A stretch of 64,000 nt of DNA from assembly GCA_020465985.1 (NCBI GenBank), contig JAANYP010001767.1, positions 190,906 through 254,905 of the forward strand, read 5' to 3'. Made by a program: the position numbers and the translations under genes. Of this stretch, positions 33,529-46,585 are shown in pieces. Position 1 is the stretch's first letter; every line of letters starts with the position of its first letter. The notes under the pieces are model-generated. The model did no database searches. It was not told the DNA's origin and saw only the letters and a list, made by a program, of their open reading frames with translations. This stretch comes from Centrapalus pauciflorus. Lineage: Eukaryota > Streptophyta > Magnoliopsida > Asterales > Asteraceae.

Positions 33529-36500
33529 TCAAGACAGTGGTGGTGGCAATCCTTCTTGAAACATTCTTTCAAGCTCATCCCTGGTTTCCTCGAAATCTTG
33601 TATTTCAACTCTGAGGAACATAAAATTGGGATGTTCAAGCTCCCCTCTTTCATAGAAGCCTCTGAGCTGATCCCAGATGGCTGCTCTCCACTTACTAGAT
33701 TGCCTGAAGGAGTTCGCAAGTCTGAAATCTACAAGCTGTTTGAGATCGACTTTTTGTAGGTCTGATGCTCTTTGAAAGCTCTTCTTCTTTGTCAGGGGAT
33801 CTACAAAAAATGCCCCCAACTCAGGTTCCTCAATCAGCTTGCCTTCTTCAAATTCTACTCCTTTGGGCAGGCTGTAGTCAACTCCTTTGATCTCTACTGC
33901 GTAGTCACCTTGTTCAATCAAGATCAGGAGTTCCTCCATCTTTGAATCCTTTTTGTTCCACTTGGCCTTAATTTTGGGGGAAGTCACAGAGACACCTTTA
34001 CTTAATTCTTCTGAGATCAGGCCAAGGTCTTTCACTCTTTCCATCAACTTTTTGACATATGCCCTGATAGTCTTAGCCGTTTCAGAATTAGACTGGCTCA
34101 GGGCAACTGCCAACTCCACCCATTCTCTGTACCCCATCTGTGCAACATCAGTGTAGTCATATGATTCAAGTTCTGGGCCTGTTGCACCCATTCTGGTTAT
34201 TTGCAGCTTCCACTGTTTGCCTTTTCTTGAAATGGGCATAGCTTTGACAATAGATTCCTTGGCAAGTCTTCTATCAGCAACATTAAAGAACTTTTTCCTT
34301 GCCAAGTTGTCAAAGTGTTTCTGGGCTCTTGCAGAGGATGCTTGTTTTGACTTGGTCACAGAGACCGGAGCATCGTTTTCCTTCTCACCTTCCTATTCAC
34401 CCGCTGACGCTCTAGCAGCTTCAAGCAGTTTTCTTTGCACATCCAAAGAAGGCATTTTAATTTTGCTTGCCTCTTCGAATGGAAGAGATATGGCAGCTTT
34501 GGCTGAGGCTTCTTCTTTTCTTAGTGTTTCCAGGGCTTTAAGCTGTTCATCTCTAAGTTCATAGTATTTTTCCATAGAAACACCCATTTCCTTAGCCCTT
34601 GACTTATCAAACTTTAGCTACGCTGCTCTTTGATGGTAAGGGTTAAAAGTTGCTTTCTTCTTTCCTTTGGCTATTGTTGTTTGAACAGCCTCAGGAATCT
34701 CTTCCTCTTCTTCTTCTTCCAAGATCAGATGCCTCCTTCTGCTTGGCCTGTCCCCAGGAATGAATTCCTACCCCTTAGTTTGTGCAGGGTTTGGAGATCC
34801 AGCCTGAGTAGGCTGAGCAGCTTCAGTGTGATGGGAGACATCTACTGCTGGACATGTTCTTGATGCACCTGTTGCTTGACCAAAAGATGCTGATTTCTTC
34901 TTAGAAGGAGAAGAAGTTTTCTCCCCCTTAGACATAGTCTTTGAGGCAGACAACTTCTCCCCCTTTGAAAGAGATGGACCAGCACCTTCAACAACTGGTC
35001 TGCCTGGAGAAACGAATTCAGCAGGCTTGGGGCAGCAGTTTTGGCAGTAGGTTTGGGGCCAACCATGCTATGCACTAAGAAAGCCAGGTCGTCCTTAACC
35101 TTTGCAAGCTGGGTAAGGCGGGCTTGAAGAGAAGAGGATTGAGAATCAGCAATGGATGACAGCTTGACTAGATTTTCTCTGTATGAAGTTGTGAACAACA
35201 AACTTTGAAGCTGTCCAAGATGTAACTCAAGAGAGTCCTGCACATCATCAAGATTTGCTGACACAAAATTTGACATAGAGACAATTAAAGAGTTTAAGCT
35301 GGCCAGTGTAGTAGGAAGGGTAGTAGTGCAAGTTCTAAGGAGAGTTGATAGCTGTTGGGTAATGGCTGTCATGGAGGACACAGAGTCCTGTTGATGGGAA
35401 AGAATAGAGGAGAGTGAGGTGGAGATGTTTTGCAGATGTGGAGTGAGTGCAAGCAGCTGTGAGGACTGGTCAGGTTGTGGGGTGGCGGGAAAGGAATTCT
35501 TGAACAAATCAAAGAATCCTTGTAGCTAGGCAGACACAAAGTCTGAGATTATTGATGGTAGAGCAGTCATGGAGTTTTCCAAAGATCCAACTTTGTTGGT
35601 CAGCAATGAAAGCTGATCCTTCAAAGGAAGGTATTTGGGCGATATGGGAGTATGTGTAGACTGTTTAGAATGTGTAGAGGGTGATGAACGAGATGAGGAT
35701 AAGGCAGGTGTTTGGGGATGTGATGGAGAGGGAAGGGTGACCCTGGACAGAAGTTCCATAGCCTGGGCAAAAGTGATATGGCCCAGCTTGGAAGGGTCAA
35801 TTGGTCCCTCAGCAGTGGCTGTAGCTGCTTCATCAGGAGAAGGGGTAAAGGTTGCTAGCCTTTCAGATGCTGCTTGTGTTGCAGCTCTTTCATTAAGGCC
35901 ATGGGTGGTTCCCTATGCAGCACCTTGGTCTAAAGATGCCTCATCATGGGGAGATGGGATGTGCATTTCGACGTCAGCAGTGGTGAAACGTGCTGATGGA
36001 GTTTGCATATGTGGTGTAGCCTCACCAGACGGATGGTACATTCCCTGAGGATCATCAGCTTGGGATGTTGGTCCTTCAGCAGCTTTTGGGTGTACAACAG
36101 CTGTATCATGAGGAGCAGAGGTTGGAGGCTGATCTACTGGATGGTCTAATCCAGCAGGTTTGGCACCTCGTGCAGACTAAGGTTGTGAAGAAGTATGGAG
36201 TGGAGACTGTGTGGACTCAGTATGGAGTGGAGTAAACACCTGTCTTTCAATATTCTCAGCCTGTTGGGAAGCTGGAATAGTGGATGTGGTAGTCTCCATA
36301 TGTACAACTGGCTCCTGTTGGGAGGAACCATAGGGCCTAGGCTGACTCAGGGTAGACTCCTGTTGGAGTGAAGCCTGCTCCAAATTTGCTAAACCTTCTC
36401 CTAAAATAGGAGAAGCAGCAGGGGTTGCTTCTTTTTCAATTGAACCCTGTTGAGAGGGATCAGAGGGGCTAAATGGGTTGGTTGGTTTCTTTTTGGCTAA

Positions 36501-37666
36501 TGTTTTGCGTCTGTATAGGCGGAGAGATGAAGTGGAGGATGTGTGTTGGGGAGAAGAGATGAGGGCATCTGTTTGGACTGGTGGGGAGACTAGGTCAGAA
36601 ACAGGTGGGTTGGTCTGTCCCATATTCTCAGATGCCACAGAGGCACCAGCCATAGAGGCTTCAAGTTCAACAAATGAACCAGGGTGAGAAGCCTGCTCCC
36701 CCTCAGCCACAGAGGCTGATAGAGCAGACTTGGACTTGGCTGTTTTAGCCTTCTTGCGGACAGGCTCAACTTCAGTCGTTTCCAGGCTCCTTTTAACAAA
36801 TTTGACCCTAGATTTGGATTTTCCCTTGGGAGCAGTCTCTGGATCCACCCTCACAACAAAAGGGTCCTTCCACCATTCCTAGCAACCTCCTCATTGGTGT
36901 TGACAGAAGAGGTTCATTTTGGAGAACAGGAGTATAGAAAAATCTATTCCCTATTACAAGGGAATGCAGGAGTACATAGTAGAGGCTAAGAGTTATAGAG
37001 TTGCTCACCACAGATGTGCTTGAAGATGAGTCTTAAAAACCTGGGATATCGAACAACAACTGGACATGTTTCCTGCTGCACCAGGTTCCTCAAGTTTATG
37101 AAAATCCATCTTGCCATGTTGATTGTAGTCCCATCCAGAAGCTGTGGGACTATTGGAATCTCATCACGGCTGAGTTGGTCGAACGAACCAACTTTACTAC
37201 TGAAGCACATAACCACTGTAGCTCCAACTTTTGGTTCTGCTACACCACAAAAACGTAGCAGATTCCTCATCTGGTCATTTTCATGCTGTGGCTGATCATA
37301 GGTTTCAGCCACAGGGAGACGAAGAGCTTCCTTGATCAGACCTGTGGTAATCTCAATGGTCTGAGTCCCATTGAGTATGGTTCCCCTAATGATTTTGGTA
37401 GAAGGATCATAACAACAGGTGTACCAAAATTCATATACCATCTCCTGGTACAGGACACCAGAAGATGCAGTCATTGCGTAGTTTAATGGGTGAACCTTCA
37501 GAAACTCCACCATGTCTTCATATCCTTTTCCCACATAATTTTTTAGGATGGTTAGGTTTGCAAGGTAGTTGGTAGGTTTTTATGTCAACATCATGGTAAC
37601 AGACGAGTGTTTGTGCACATCGTTACCAACGAAAACTGGAAGAAAGGGGTTGTTCTGGTGAGCCAT
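33529..37666 (-). pseudogene. Post-pol ORF of element D
   Basis: The start codon at 37664-37666 equals the B start. The N-terminal domain (37660-36900) shares GKGYEDMVEFLKVHPLNYAM and EMVYEFWYTC with B. A bipartite basic cluster (KRSLETTEVEPVRKKAK) near 36760-36800 is nuclear-signal-like. The Pro/Ser/Gln linker (36700-35800), heptad region (35760-35100), SKGEK-like repeats over polypurine-like tracts (34915-34980), Glu run (near 34710) and C-terminal domain (34359-33529) follow in the B order. Frameshifts and a few stops split it into at least five frames. The C-terminal 276 aa are still open. Confidence 0.72.
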
Positions 37667-37769
37667 TTAGAAAGTAGTGGAATTATTAGCACAGGACACT
37701 TAGTCGAAGTTAGGGTTCTTTGGAAGTTATGGAAGCAGTAAGGAAGACGAAGATGAAACAGTAGACGGG

Positions 37770-37777
37770 TATTTATA
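37770..37777 (-). promoter_or_regulatory. Internal TATA box before the post-pol ORF, element D
   Basis: TATAAATA on the minus strand, 103 bp before the ATG at 37666, with a CT-rich leader and AACCCTA (37711-37717) between. It mirrors the B arrangement at 11037-11149 almost exactly. Confidence 0.55.
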
Positions 37778-38088
37778 GGATTTGAATGTGAGTGGGTATG
37801 AAAGAGAAAAACTTTGGGCGGTTGATTTGAAATGTTCGTTAACATAAAACGGAACGGTTGTCCATGTCAGAATGGTTGTCAGACCACTTGAGCCCTTTTT
37901 AGTCACTAACACACGTTAACCCACATTATCCGCAGTAATTAAATTAAGTAACTTAATTCTGAAGAAAGGTAATTAAAACTGATGGTCTAAGCTGTTGGTC
38001 AAACCTGTAATGAGCAGGGTCATCACAAGCTGTTCATTCTTCAAGCTGTTCTTTCAACCTATTCAACTATGTCTAGCATGCAGCCTGC
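37778..38088 (-). other. Spacer between pol and post-pol ORF, element D
   Basis: Non-coding and similar to the 3' half of the B spacer. Its first half, with the end of RNase H, has been deleted; the junction lies near 38080. Confidence 0.6.
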
Positions 38089-40790
38089 AAAATCAGAATC
38101 TGAATATCCTGTTAGCTCAAGGCTTTAGTCTTTGGGATACCAAAGACCCAAACTTGGTGTACCCTTAAGGTATCTGAAGATTCTTTTTACAGCAGCTAGA
38201 TGTGATTCTTTAGGATCAGCTTGAAACCTAGCACATAAACAGGTGGCAAACATAATATCAGATCTACTAGCAGTTAAATACAGCAAGCTTCCAATCATGC
38301 CTCTATAAGCTGTTATTGAAACAGCTTTGCCACTGGCAACTGCATCCAACTTTACATTGGTTGCCATTGGGGTTTTGATAGGAGAACTTTGATCAAATTT
38401 AAACTTTTTCAACAAATCTAAAGTATACTTCCTTTGATTTATGAAAATTCCATTTGAGGTTTGTTTAACCTGCAATCATAAAAAGAAACTAAGTTCTCCC
38501 ATCATACTCATTTCATATTTTGATTTCATGAATAATGAAAAATTCTTGCTCATAAGGAACAGTGTGGTATCCACTTTACCTATGGAATAACCATTGCTCA
38601 TAAGAAAATCAGTAAGAGTGTTATACCAGTCTCAAGGGGCTTGTTTTAGACCATAGAGGGCTTTGTCCAACTTATAGACAAAACCTGGATGATGTTCATT
38701 TTCAAAACCTGGAGGCTGCTTTACATAGACTTCTTCTTGCAGCTTACCATTCAAAAATGCACTCTTCACATCCATCTGAAATACCTTCATGCTCTTATGA
38801 GCAGCGTAGGCTAGAAACAAACGAATTGCTTCTAACCTGGCCACATGAGTAAATGTTTCATCATAGTCAATGCCTTCACCCTGTCTGTAGCCTTGAGCAA
38901 CTAGTCTTGCCTTATTTCTAATGACATTACCTTACTCATCCATCTTGTTCCTGAAAAGCCATTTGGTGCTAATTATTGTTTTTCCTTTAGGAGCAGGGAC
39001 CAACTTCCATACTTTGTTTCTCTCAAACTGATTGAGTTCTTCTTGCATGGCAATGATCCAATTGGCATCTTTAAGTGCTTCATCCACTTTCTTAGGCTCC
39101 ATTAGGGACACAAAGCTAGAAAACATACAAAAGTTTCCTAAGCTGTCCCATCTTGTTTCCACCCCTTTGTTGATGTCACCAATTATTTGACCATTTGGGT
39201 GACACCAGATCCACTTAGGATCTTGCTTCAATGAGGATTCTCCTGAGTTGTTTGCATCTTCAACAAGTTCTGTTGAACAGCTCTCAAGATTTTCAGACAC
39301 ACTAAAATCTTGAACCTGTTTACTTGTTGAGGAGGATCCAGGAAATGAGGTTGTATTAACATAGTCATCATCATGTCCATCATGATTAGCAGGTTCCACT
39401 ATGGATGTAGTGGTAGCTTTTGAGTCCTTCTCTTCATTGATGAAATGAATAAGATCATCAAATTTGAATTCTCCTGAAACAGATTTCAGGAACAGCTTTG
39501 ATGGAGGCACTCCTAGACTCTTCAAAGGTGACATTGATAGATTCATCTATCACCTTTCTCTTGTTGTTGTATACTCTGTAGGCTTTGGAGATAGCAAAAT
39601 ATCCAACAAATACACCTTCATCAGCTTTGGGTTCAAACTTTGCTAGTTAGTCCCTTTGATTTAGAATGAAGCAGGGACATCCAAACACATGGAAATAGCT
39701 AATGTTTGGCCTCCTCCCTTTGATCAGCTCATAGGGAGTCTTGTTGAACCTTTTCACCATCAAGGATCTATTTTGAGTGAAGCATGCATTGTTGACAGCT
39801 TCAGCCCAGAATGATGAAGGTAAACCAGATGCACACAGCATGGTTCTTGCAGCTTCAATGAGAATTCTGTTTTTCCTTTCAGCAACTCCATTTTGTTGTG
39901 GAGTTCTTACTGCTGAAAAGTTTTGTGAGATCCCTCTTTCTTCATAGAATTCCTCAACAGTACTGTTTCTGAACTCAATACCATGATCACTTCTAAGCTG
40001 CTTTACTTGAGCAGAGTTCAGCATTTCCATCTTCTTGATAAGTCCAATGATTTCTCCAGCAGCCTCTCCTTTGCTCTTTAGAAAGATCACCCATGTAAAC
40101 CTAGAGAACTCATCAACCATTACTAGAGTGTATCTTCTTCCTCCTAGACTTGGGACACTGACTGGTCCAAACAAGTCCATGTGGATTAAGAAGAGAGGAG
40201 TATCAATAGAGAAATTATGCTTAGATTTAAAAGATGATTTTATCTGCTTGCCTTTCTCACAAGTTGTGTAGAGTTTATCCTTAACAAATGTTATAGAAGG
40301 CAAACCTGTTACCAACTCTTTCTTACAGAGTTTGTTGATATTCTTGAAGTTCAGGTGTGATAGCCTTTTGTGCCATAACCAGTTCAGGTCTGCATTGCTT
40401 CTTGAGGTAAAGCAGGTTTCAGTTGTAGGATCAGCAGATTTCATGTCCACAACATATACACCTTTCTTTCGTTGAGCACACAGCACAACTTTGCCTTGGG
40501 GATCCAACACGTAACCCAGGTGCTCATCAAGGTTAACCTTGTAGCCAGCATCAGCTAACAAGATTATATTTCAGCCCAACCACATAGGCTACCCTTTTGA
40601 ATACTGCAGCACCAGCTTGAAGAGTTCCATACCCTTCTGTGGATTCGTGTACATTGTCACCAAATGTGACTTTTGGCCCTTTTTCAGGCCTGAGATCACT
40701 CAGCAGGTCCTTGCAACCTGTCATATGTCATGAGCAGCCACTGTCTAAGTACCAAACCTGGGATGGTTGTTTGTCCTTCAGAGTGTCATA
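38089..40790 (-). pseudogene. pol: Element D pol with RT and RNase H deletions
   Basis: Protease near 40730-40765 reads DSGCS, a stop, then HMTG. The integrase frame 40561-39647 is long and clean: zinc domain WHKRLSHLN/CEKGKQ, core D in HMDLFGP, D in RSDHGIEF and E in NGVAERKNR. It ends at a TAA where B has CAA. RT begins near 39060. About 90 bp spanning the YVDD box are missing near 38560 (B 9475-9565). RNase H stops after YSDSDFAGC near 38090, where a deletion of about 690 bp relative to B begins. RT and RNase H are therefore dead, while the integrase core could still be encoded. Confidence 0.9.
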
Positions 40791-40802
40791 AGAAAATTTT
40801 AG

Positions 40803-43526
40803 TTATTTTTTAGGGGAACTCATCATAGGGATGGGTTCTCCTACTTCATCAACCTTTGTTGATAGACCAGTGATATCCACACTAATATTTCCTATTTGGA
40901 TGGTATCCACTTGAATGTCATCCTCATTGACTATGTTACTTCCAACACTGCTTGCTTTTGCAATGATGGAACTAGCAGAGTCAACACGCCTCATGTCCTC
41001 AGTTTCAGGATAGTCTTTGGCCATATGTGTCTTCTTCCCACACTTATATAATTTTCTCTTTTTAACCTTTTTGGAAGAAGAACCTCCAGAAACATATTCT
41101 GAGTTATTTTTGTTGATTCTGTCAGCAGGTTTAGCAAACTTATTACTATTTTTAGATGAATCAATAGCTTGGGTGGAAGGCACAACGGCAACAGCTTTGC
41201 CTGTGTCTTCTTTCCTCTTTTTGGGAGGACAGATATCAAACACAGGAAGCTTGATTGGCCTTTGACCTTCCACAGGTTTGGAAAACTTTTTCCCAAATTT
41301 CTCAGGTTGAGCAATGGCTTTGCCTTTGCCCTTACTGAGATGTGATTGATGTTGCCTATCAACATGATCACTGCTTTTGGTTCTGAAACACTTACCTTCA
41401 TTTATAACCAATTTTCCACTATGATTTAAAATCTTATTTGAAACCACACCAGATTTGTTTTCAACATGAGACTTACCACTGTTGAAAGCAGGCTACTTAC
41501 CTTTTGAAAACTTTTTCTCAGAATGATTAGCATCAAAAGGATTAACAGGTCTCTTACCATCAGCTTTGGACCCAGAGCCTGTTTTGTCAACTGGTTTAGT
41601 GTCCACAGCTGCAGTTTGAGCATGTTTTCCTTTCTTCTGCTTGTGTGAATCAGCAGAGCACTTAGCAGGCTGATTTGATGGAGAACATACTCCATCATCA
41701 GCTTTTGGAGCTTCTTCACACAAGCTGTCATTATTTTGAGGCCTAACAAACCTGTTTGTTGAGACTAGCTTACCATTTACGTTTTGAATGAAAGTGCTGG
41801 GAAGCTCACCAAGAGTGGATAAGTCATCTTTCAGATTATTTATCTCAACAATAGAAGCTGCTTTGTCAAGATCCCCTCCAAGATAGGCTTGGATTTGTGC
41901 AGGGATCTGCTGACTAATGCAATGGCTGACTTTTTGTGCAGATTGGCACCAAGAGTCAACTTTCTTTTGAAGCTTTGCATGTTTTACATCTGTCTCTCTC
42001 TTTTCTTCTAGTAAAATGGAGTTGATGTGTTTTAATTCATCAATCTCAGTTCCAACTTATGGAAACTGTCCAGTTTACTGGATTTTATGTCAATATCATT
42101 TTTAAGCTTAGAGATTTCTGACAGTAAAACATTGTGCTTCTCAACAGCAGCTTTCAAATCAACAAGCATGTATTCAAACATTATTTCTTTTTCATCAGAA
42201 CTGTAAGCCATAAAGTTTTGTTCCTTGTACATCATTGTAGGATTCCAGTTCTCTAAGCTGCTGAATGCTTCAGCTTCAGCCAGGTCCTGTTTGAAGTTGC
42301 TTGTTGATGGGACATCAGTGTTGTCCATCCAACAGTTGTAATCTTCTTCATCTGAAGATGAATCAGATTCCTCCCAATCACATGTCTCAGCCATGAGTCC
42401 CTTTTGATTGTTGGAAGCCACTGAGTTTTCCAACTTTTTCAGCTTAGCCATGGCCATAAGGTAGTTAACCCTGTAGCCATCGTCCCTGTTTGTCTTGAAT
42501 GGTTTGGATGACTGATCAACAACTTTTGACACACATTCAGCAGCTATGTGGCCAGTCTTGCCACATTTAAAGCACTCAGCCTTAGATTTATCAAATGCCT
42601 TCTTTTTGACAGCATTTGAGTTCCCCTGCAGCACTCTTCTACCAAACCTTTTCTTGTTGAACCTTTTGACAAGCATTGCAATCATTTGCTCATCATCAAG
42701 TTCAGCAAGATCTTCACCGTCTTCCTCTTCAGACATCTCTTCCCTTTCACCATCAGCCTATTGATCGGGTTGTGTGAATACATCACATACCTGACCAACA
42801 GGTTGTCTCAAGCTGGCCACTAAGGCAGCACCTCTCTTAGACATTTCCAAGGCATTTCTATTCTGTTGCCTAGACTGCTCATGATTCAGTTAGGATCCAT
42901 ATAAGTTTAAAAGATCCATACCTTTGATGGTGCCTGAATTTCTCAAGACGGTAGAAAAGTAGTTCCATTCTTCATGCAGGATGTCCAAGAACTTGATAAC
43001 CATAGTCAGGTTGTCCTTTGTGATCCCAACAGATTTGAGATCATTAATAAGAGCAGTAAACCTGGTGTAGGTTTATGTGAATGACTCCTTTGGTTTTGCA
43101 AAGAAGAGTTCATACTGTCTAACAAGATTGTTAATCCTGTTATCCAGTGTGATTGTGGGACCATCATATACGGTACACAAAGTATTCCACATCTCCATTG
43201 CAGTCTTCATCTTCACAACCTGTTTGAACACATCATCCAGAAGAGAAATGACCAGGTTATTCCTGGCTTTTGCATCCAGAGCAACCTGGCTTCTCAAAGG
43301 TTCTGATTTCAGGGGCAGCTCCTTCAACAGCAGGAGTAATAGTAGTAACAGAAGTTGGTACATAGGGACCTTCCTTTACTGTCTTTGGTAGTTGTACGTC
43401 CAGATTCTCTAAATACAGCATCATTCTGCACTTACAACCAGAGAAGTTTTGATGATTGAACATGGGGGGTTTGGCCATTGAACCATTGTCATAGTAAGAG
43501 GAGGACCTTGCAGCACCGTTGTCTAT
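40803..43526 (-). pseudogene. gag: Element D gag
   Basis: The start codon seen in B is ATA here (43524-43526), so initiation is lost. UBN2 body, then a deletion of about 32 bp near 43285 and a stop at about 43070. The first knuckle (CFKCGKTGHIAAEC, near 42530-42570) is intact and its frame continues unbroken past the point where B has a 1-nt deletion. The second knuckle region near 41030-41055 has lost one Cys (CGKKTHMAKDYP). The C-terminal Lys/Ser-rich part ends at 40803. Confidence 0.85.
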
Positions 43527-43574
43527 GGGAAAGTAGGGAGAATGAGAGATCTAGAGTTGACACATACTCTATCT

Positions 43575-43586
43575 GCTCTGATACCA
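43575..43586 (-). other. Element D primer binding site (initiator Met-tRNA)
   Basis: TGGTATCAGAGC on the minus strand, two bases inside the 5' LTR end. It is canonical and defines the ancestral form for the mutated site in B. Confidence 0.88.
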
Positions 43587-43588
43587 GT

Positions 43589-44695
43589 TGTAGGTCCCAA
43601 AAGGTTTCCCTAGTGTATTGTTGTAAGTTGTAGAGGTGGGGGGTTGAATACAGCAATTTAAAACTCATCACTCTTTTCTTAATGTTTGTATATATTATCA
43701 ACAAGTGTTAATTACAAACAAGCTTGACTGTGGAAAGGTTCAAGCTGAGATGACGGATACAATAGATTCTTCAACTAATCTAAGACACACTCAGACCAGA
43801 TACAATGACCACACTCACTTAGATGCACTCACTGATTTTACAAGACACAGATGGACGGCGTAAGTATGAATAGCTTGGACACACGTACTGTTATATTCAA
43901 GCAGACTTGCATGCATGAAAAACACATTTTAATGCACGATCTGATTTCTCACTCTTGGATCTCTCACAATCCTTAGAAGCTTCCTTTTATACTCTCACTG
44001 AGAATCTTAGTGAAGCTTCTTCATTGGACAATGAGAAAGAGGGATGTCTTTCCAAAAAGACAAAATACCTTTTCTGCATATGTTGATAAAGCAGACTTGT
44101 CTTCATGTGGCAGAATCATTGACTTTTTCTTTTTGTTACTGTTGCATAAGGGTTAAACAAAAGAGGAATGTCAATTTGCATCTTTCTTCTTTTGCTTAGG
44201 CCATTTTGATATAAGAAAAGGTCTGTCACCCTTTTAGATATCCGTTTGTCTTCATGTAACAGAACAGCGTAGGCAGTCTTTTGCAGTTACTGTTTTTCAC
44301 TTTGTCTTCGACTTGTAAACTGATCTTGTGTCCAAAAACAATATATGAGGACTTGGAAACATATTCCATAAAGTGTTTAGCCTGTTCACAAAGAACAGGT
44401 TCTGTTCACAAAGAACAGAACACTTAGAATCTGTCCAAGCTGCTTAACAGAACCAAGCAGCGTAGACAGTTTATGTCCAGCCTGTTCAGCAGATAGAACA
44501 GCTTGGGCAATCTGCCTTTGTTGCAACAAATGCAACAGGGTAAACAGCTTTGCCTGATATTGTAAATCACTTTTCAGGTTACAATAAGGCATAAAGAGGC
44601 CTTAAATTATACCTTCTAGTGCATCAAATAGGCTTGATTAAAAATCTCCCCTAAGATGTAGAACAGGTTTGACTGAGGCCTTTTTGTGCCTAACA
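43589..44695 (-). repeat. Element D 5' LTR (right end)
   Basis: TGTAGGTCCC at 43589 and CTAACA at 44695, followed by target copy CATAC. Minus-strand TATA box at 43985-43991. The GAACAG/CTGTTC palindromes near 44385-44420 match those of B. Confidence 0.93.
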
Positions 44696-45161
44696 CATAC
44701 GAGTTGTACCAAATGGGAATCCTCCTGTCTTTGAGAGAACTGGGAAAGTATCAAATGTTAATCTCACTGACACTCAAAGAGAGGGAAAAAAGGAGGTAGA
44801 ACAGCTAGGAAGTTTCTGCTCCTATCAATTCCAAATGAGATTTATATTAGTCTAATCAATAACAAAACAGCAAAATCCATCTGTGATGAACTGTGCAAGT
44901 TGATGAGAGGGTCAGATAAAGCTGCAAATAACAGAGCAAGAAATAGGTTAATGTCGTTTGAGACTTTTAAAGCAAGAGATGTTGAGCTATTTGAAAATAC
45001 ATATTATAGATTTGTGAATTCTGATCAGTGAGATCAAAAGAAATTGAGTATCAAAGTCAAACCTGGACATAAATGTCAAGTTCTTGAATATTATGAACCC
45101 TGAGTGGGAAAAGTACTAAATGATTATCCAAGAAACAAAGACATTGATGAGATTGACATAC
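44696..45161 (+). pseudogene. gag: Element E, orphan copia gag, second part
   Basis: Continues the E gag after D. In shifting frames it reads PNGNPPVFERTGK, then IPNEIYISLIN, DELCKLMRGSDKA and MSFETFKARDVELFENTYYRFV, typical UBN2-type copia gag helices. Frameshifts and stops are frequent. It ends abruptly at F; no knuckle or pol of E is present. Confidence 0.72.
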
Positions 45162-46287
45162 TATAGGTCTCAACTGGTTTCCCAAGTATGTTACTATAAG
45201 CTGTAGAGGGGGGGTGAATACAACTAGTTCTTTTTCACACACTTTTTCTCAATGTTTGTATGTATATATTAACAAGTGTTAATTGCAAACAGGTTTGGAC
45301 TGCGGAATAATCCAAACAGAGATTAAAAATTCAACAGATTAACAAGTAATCTAAGACTCACCCAGACTAGTTACAATGAATTCACTCACTAAGATGCACT
45401 CACTGTTTTACAAGACACAAACAGACAGCTTTGAAGTGGAACACCCTAGACACTCTTACTATTCTATTCTTAGTTGAAAACCAGAACTTGCATGCATGAA
45501 AACACAATTCTTTTTGCACGTTTTGAGCTTGTGGATGTCTGTCTTGGTTATCTCAAATTCCTTAGAAACTTCTATATATACTCACTCAATGACTCTCATT
45601 GAAACTTCCTCATTGGTTGTTGAGATAGTGGAGTGCCTTTTCAAAAAGACAAGAATACTTTCTACATGTCTAACAAAACAGATTTTGTCCCTATGTAGCA
45701 GAATCTTTGTCTTTTCCTTTTTGTATCTGTTGCATACAGCTTTACCTTAAAGGGGAATGTCAACTTTAATTCTTTCCTCTTCATGTATTGCTATTTTGAT
45801 ATAAGAAATGGTCTGTCACCCATTTCAAATATCCTTTTTGTCTTCATGTATTAGAACAGCTTTGGTAGAACTGGAGGCTTCTGATTTCCACTTTGTCTAC
45901 ATTTGTAAACTGATCTTCACGTCCAATACTTTGCATGATGACACGAACACAAATTCCATAGAGTGTTAAACCTGTTCACAAAGAACAGGTTCTATTCACA
46001 AAGAACTAAACACTTTACTTGCGTGAAAACTGTTCAACTGATATGAATAGCTTAGATAGTTTATGTCAAACCTATCCAACAATTATGGACAACCTTGACT
46101 ATCTCCCAAGTTACAACGAATGTAACAGTTTAAACAGAGTTAGACTATTTTTGCAAATCACTTATCAGGTTTTAATAAGGCATTAGGAAAGCCTTAGATT
46201 TTCCTTTATGTGTATCAAACAGGTTTGATTGAAAATCTCCCCCTATGATAATGAGCAGGTTTAATTGAGGCCTTTTTGTGCCTAACA
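45162..46287 (-). repeat. Element F LTR, minus strand
   Basis: Starts TATAGGTCTC (family TGTAGGTCCC) and ends CTAACA at 46287, followed by ATCTCCCCC, the reverse of the polypurine tract. It is more diverged from B and D than they are from each other. Confidence 0.9.
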
Positions 46288-46585
46288 ATCTCCCCCAATT
46301 TTGCAATATTCAGTCTAAACTGATTTCATCAATGATCACTATATACATTTACATTAAAGTTGCAGAAATGAGAATACAACATTAGAGTAAAGTAAAAGAT
46401 CAGTTTATACATACTGATGTTGATTGAAACAACACATGTTTATACAAGTACAACTGATGTACAAGGAGAGTTAAAAAGAAAAACTAAAACTTATGTACAA
46501 TGATATTTCAACATTTTTGGACTGCTAAAGTTGGGAGCAGTTAATGGCAAGCATGTCCAACTAATGGACAACTTCCATTCTTCAT

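Larger units (their letters stand above)
32093..44695 (-). mobile_element. Element D, B-family copia element, 12.6 kb, minus strand
   Basis: LTRs at 32093-33190 and 43589-44695 flank gag, pol and the post-pol ORF, all on the minus strand. The target duplication CATAC (32088-32092 and 44696-44700) is perfect. Sequence similarity to B is high throughout. It is about 0.9 kb shorter, chiefly from a deletion that removes most of RNase H and a smaller one that removes the RT active site. Comparison of D with B locates many frameshifts in B. Confidence 0.95.

Noticed and set aside
33953..36687. Plus-strand frames of 60-140 codons across element D
   Set aside because: Antisense shadows of the minus-strand post-pol ORF; the minus strand aligns with B over the whole length.
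43575..43586. tRNA-like sequence near LTR ends (also 21549 and 49328)
   Set aside because: These match only the 3' end complement of initiator Met-tRNA and are primer binding sites, not tRNA genes.
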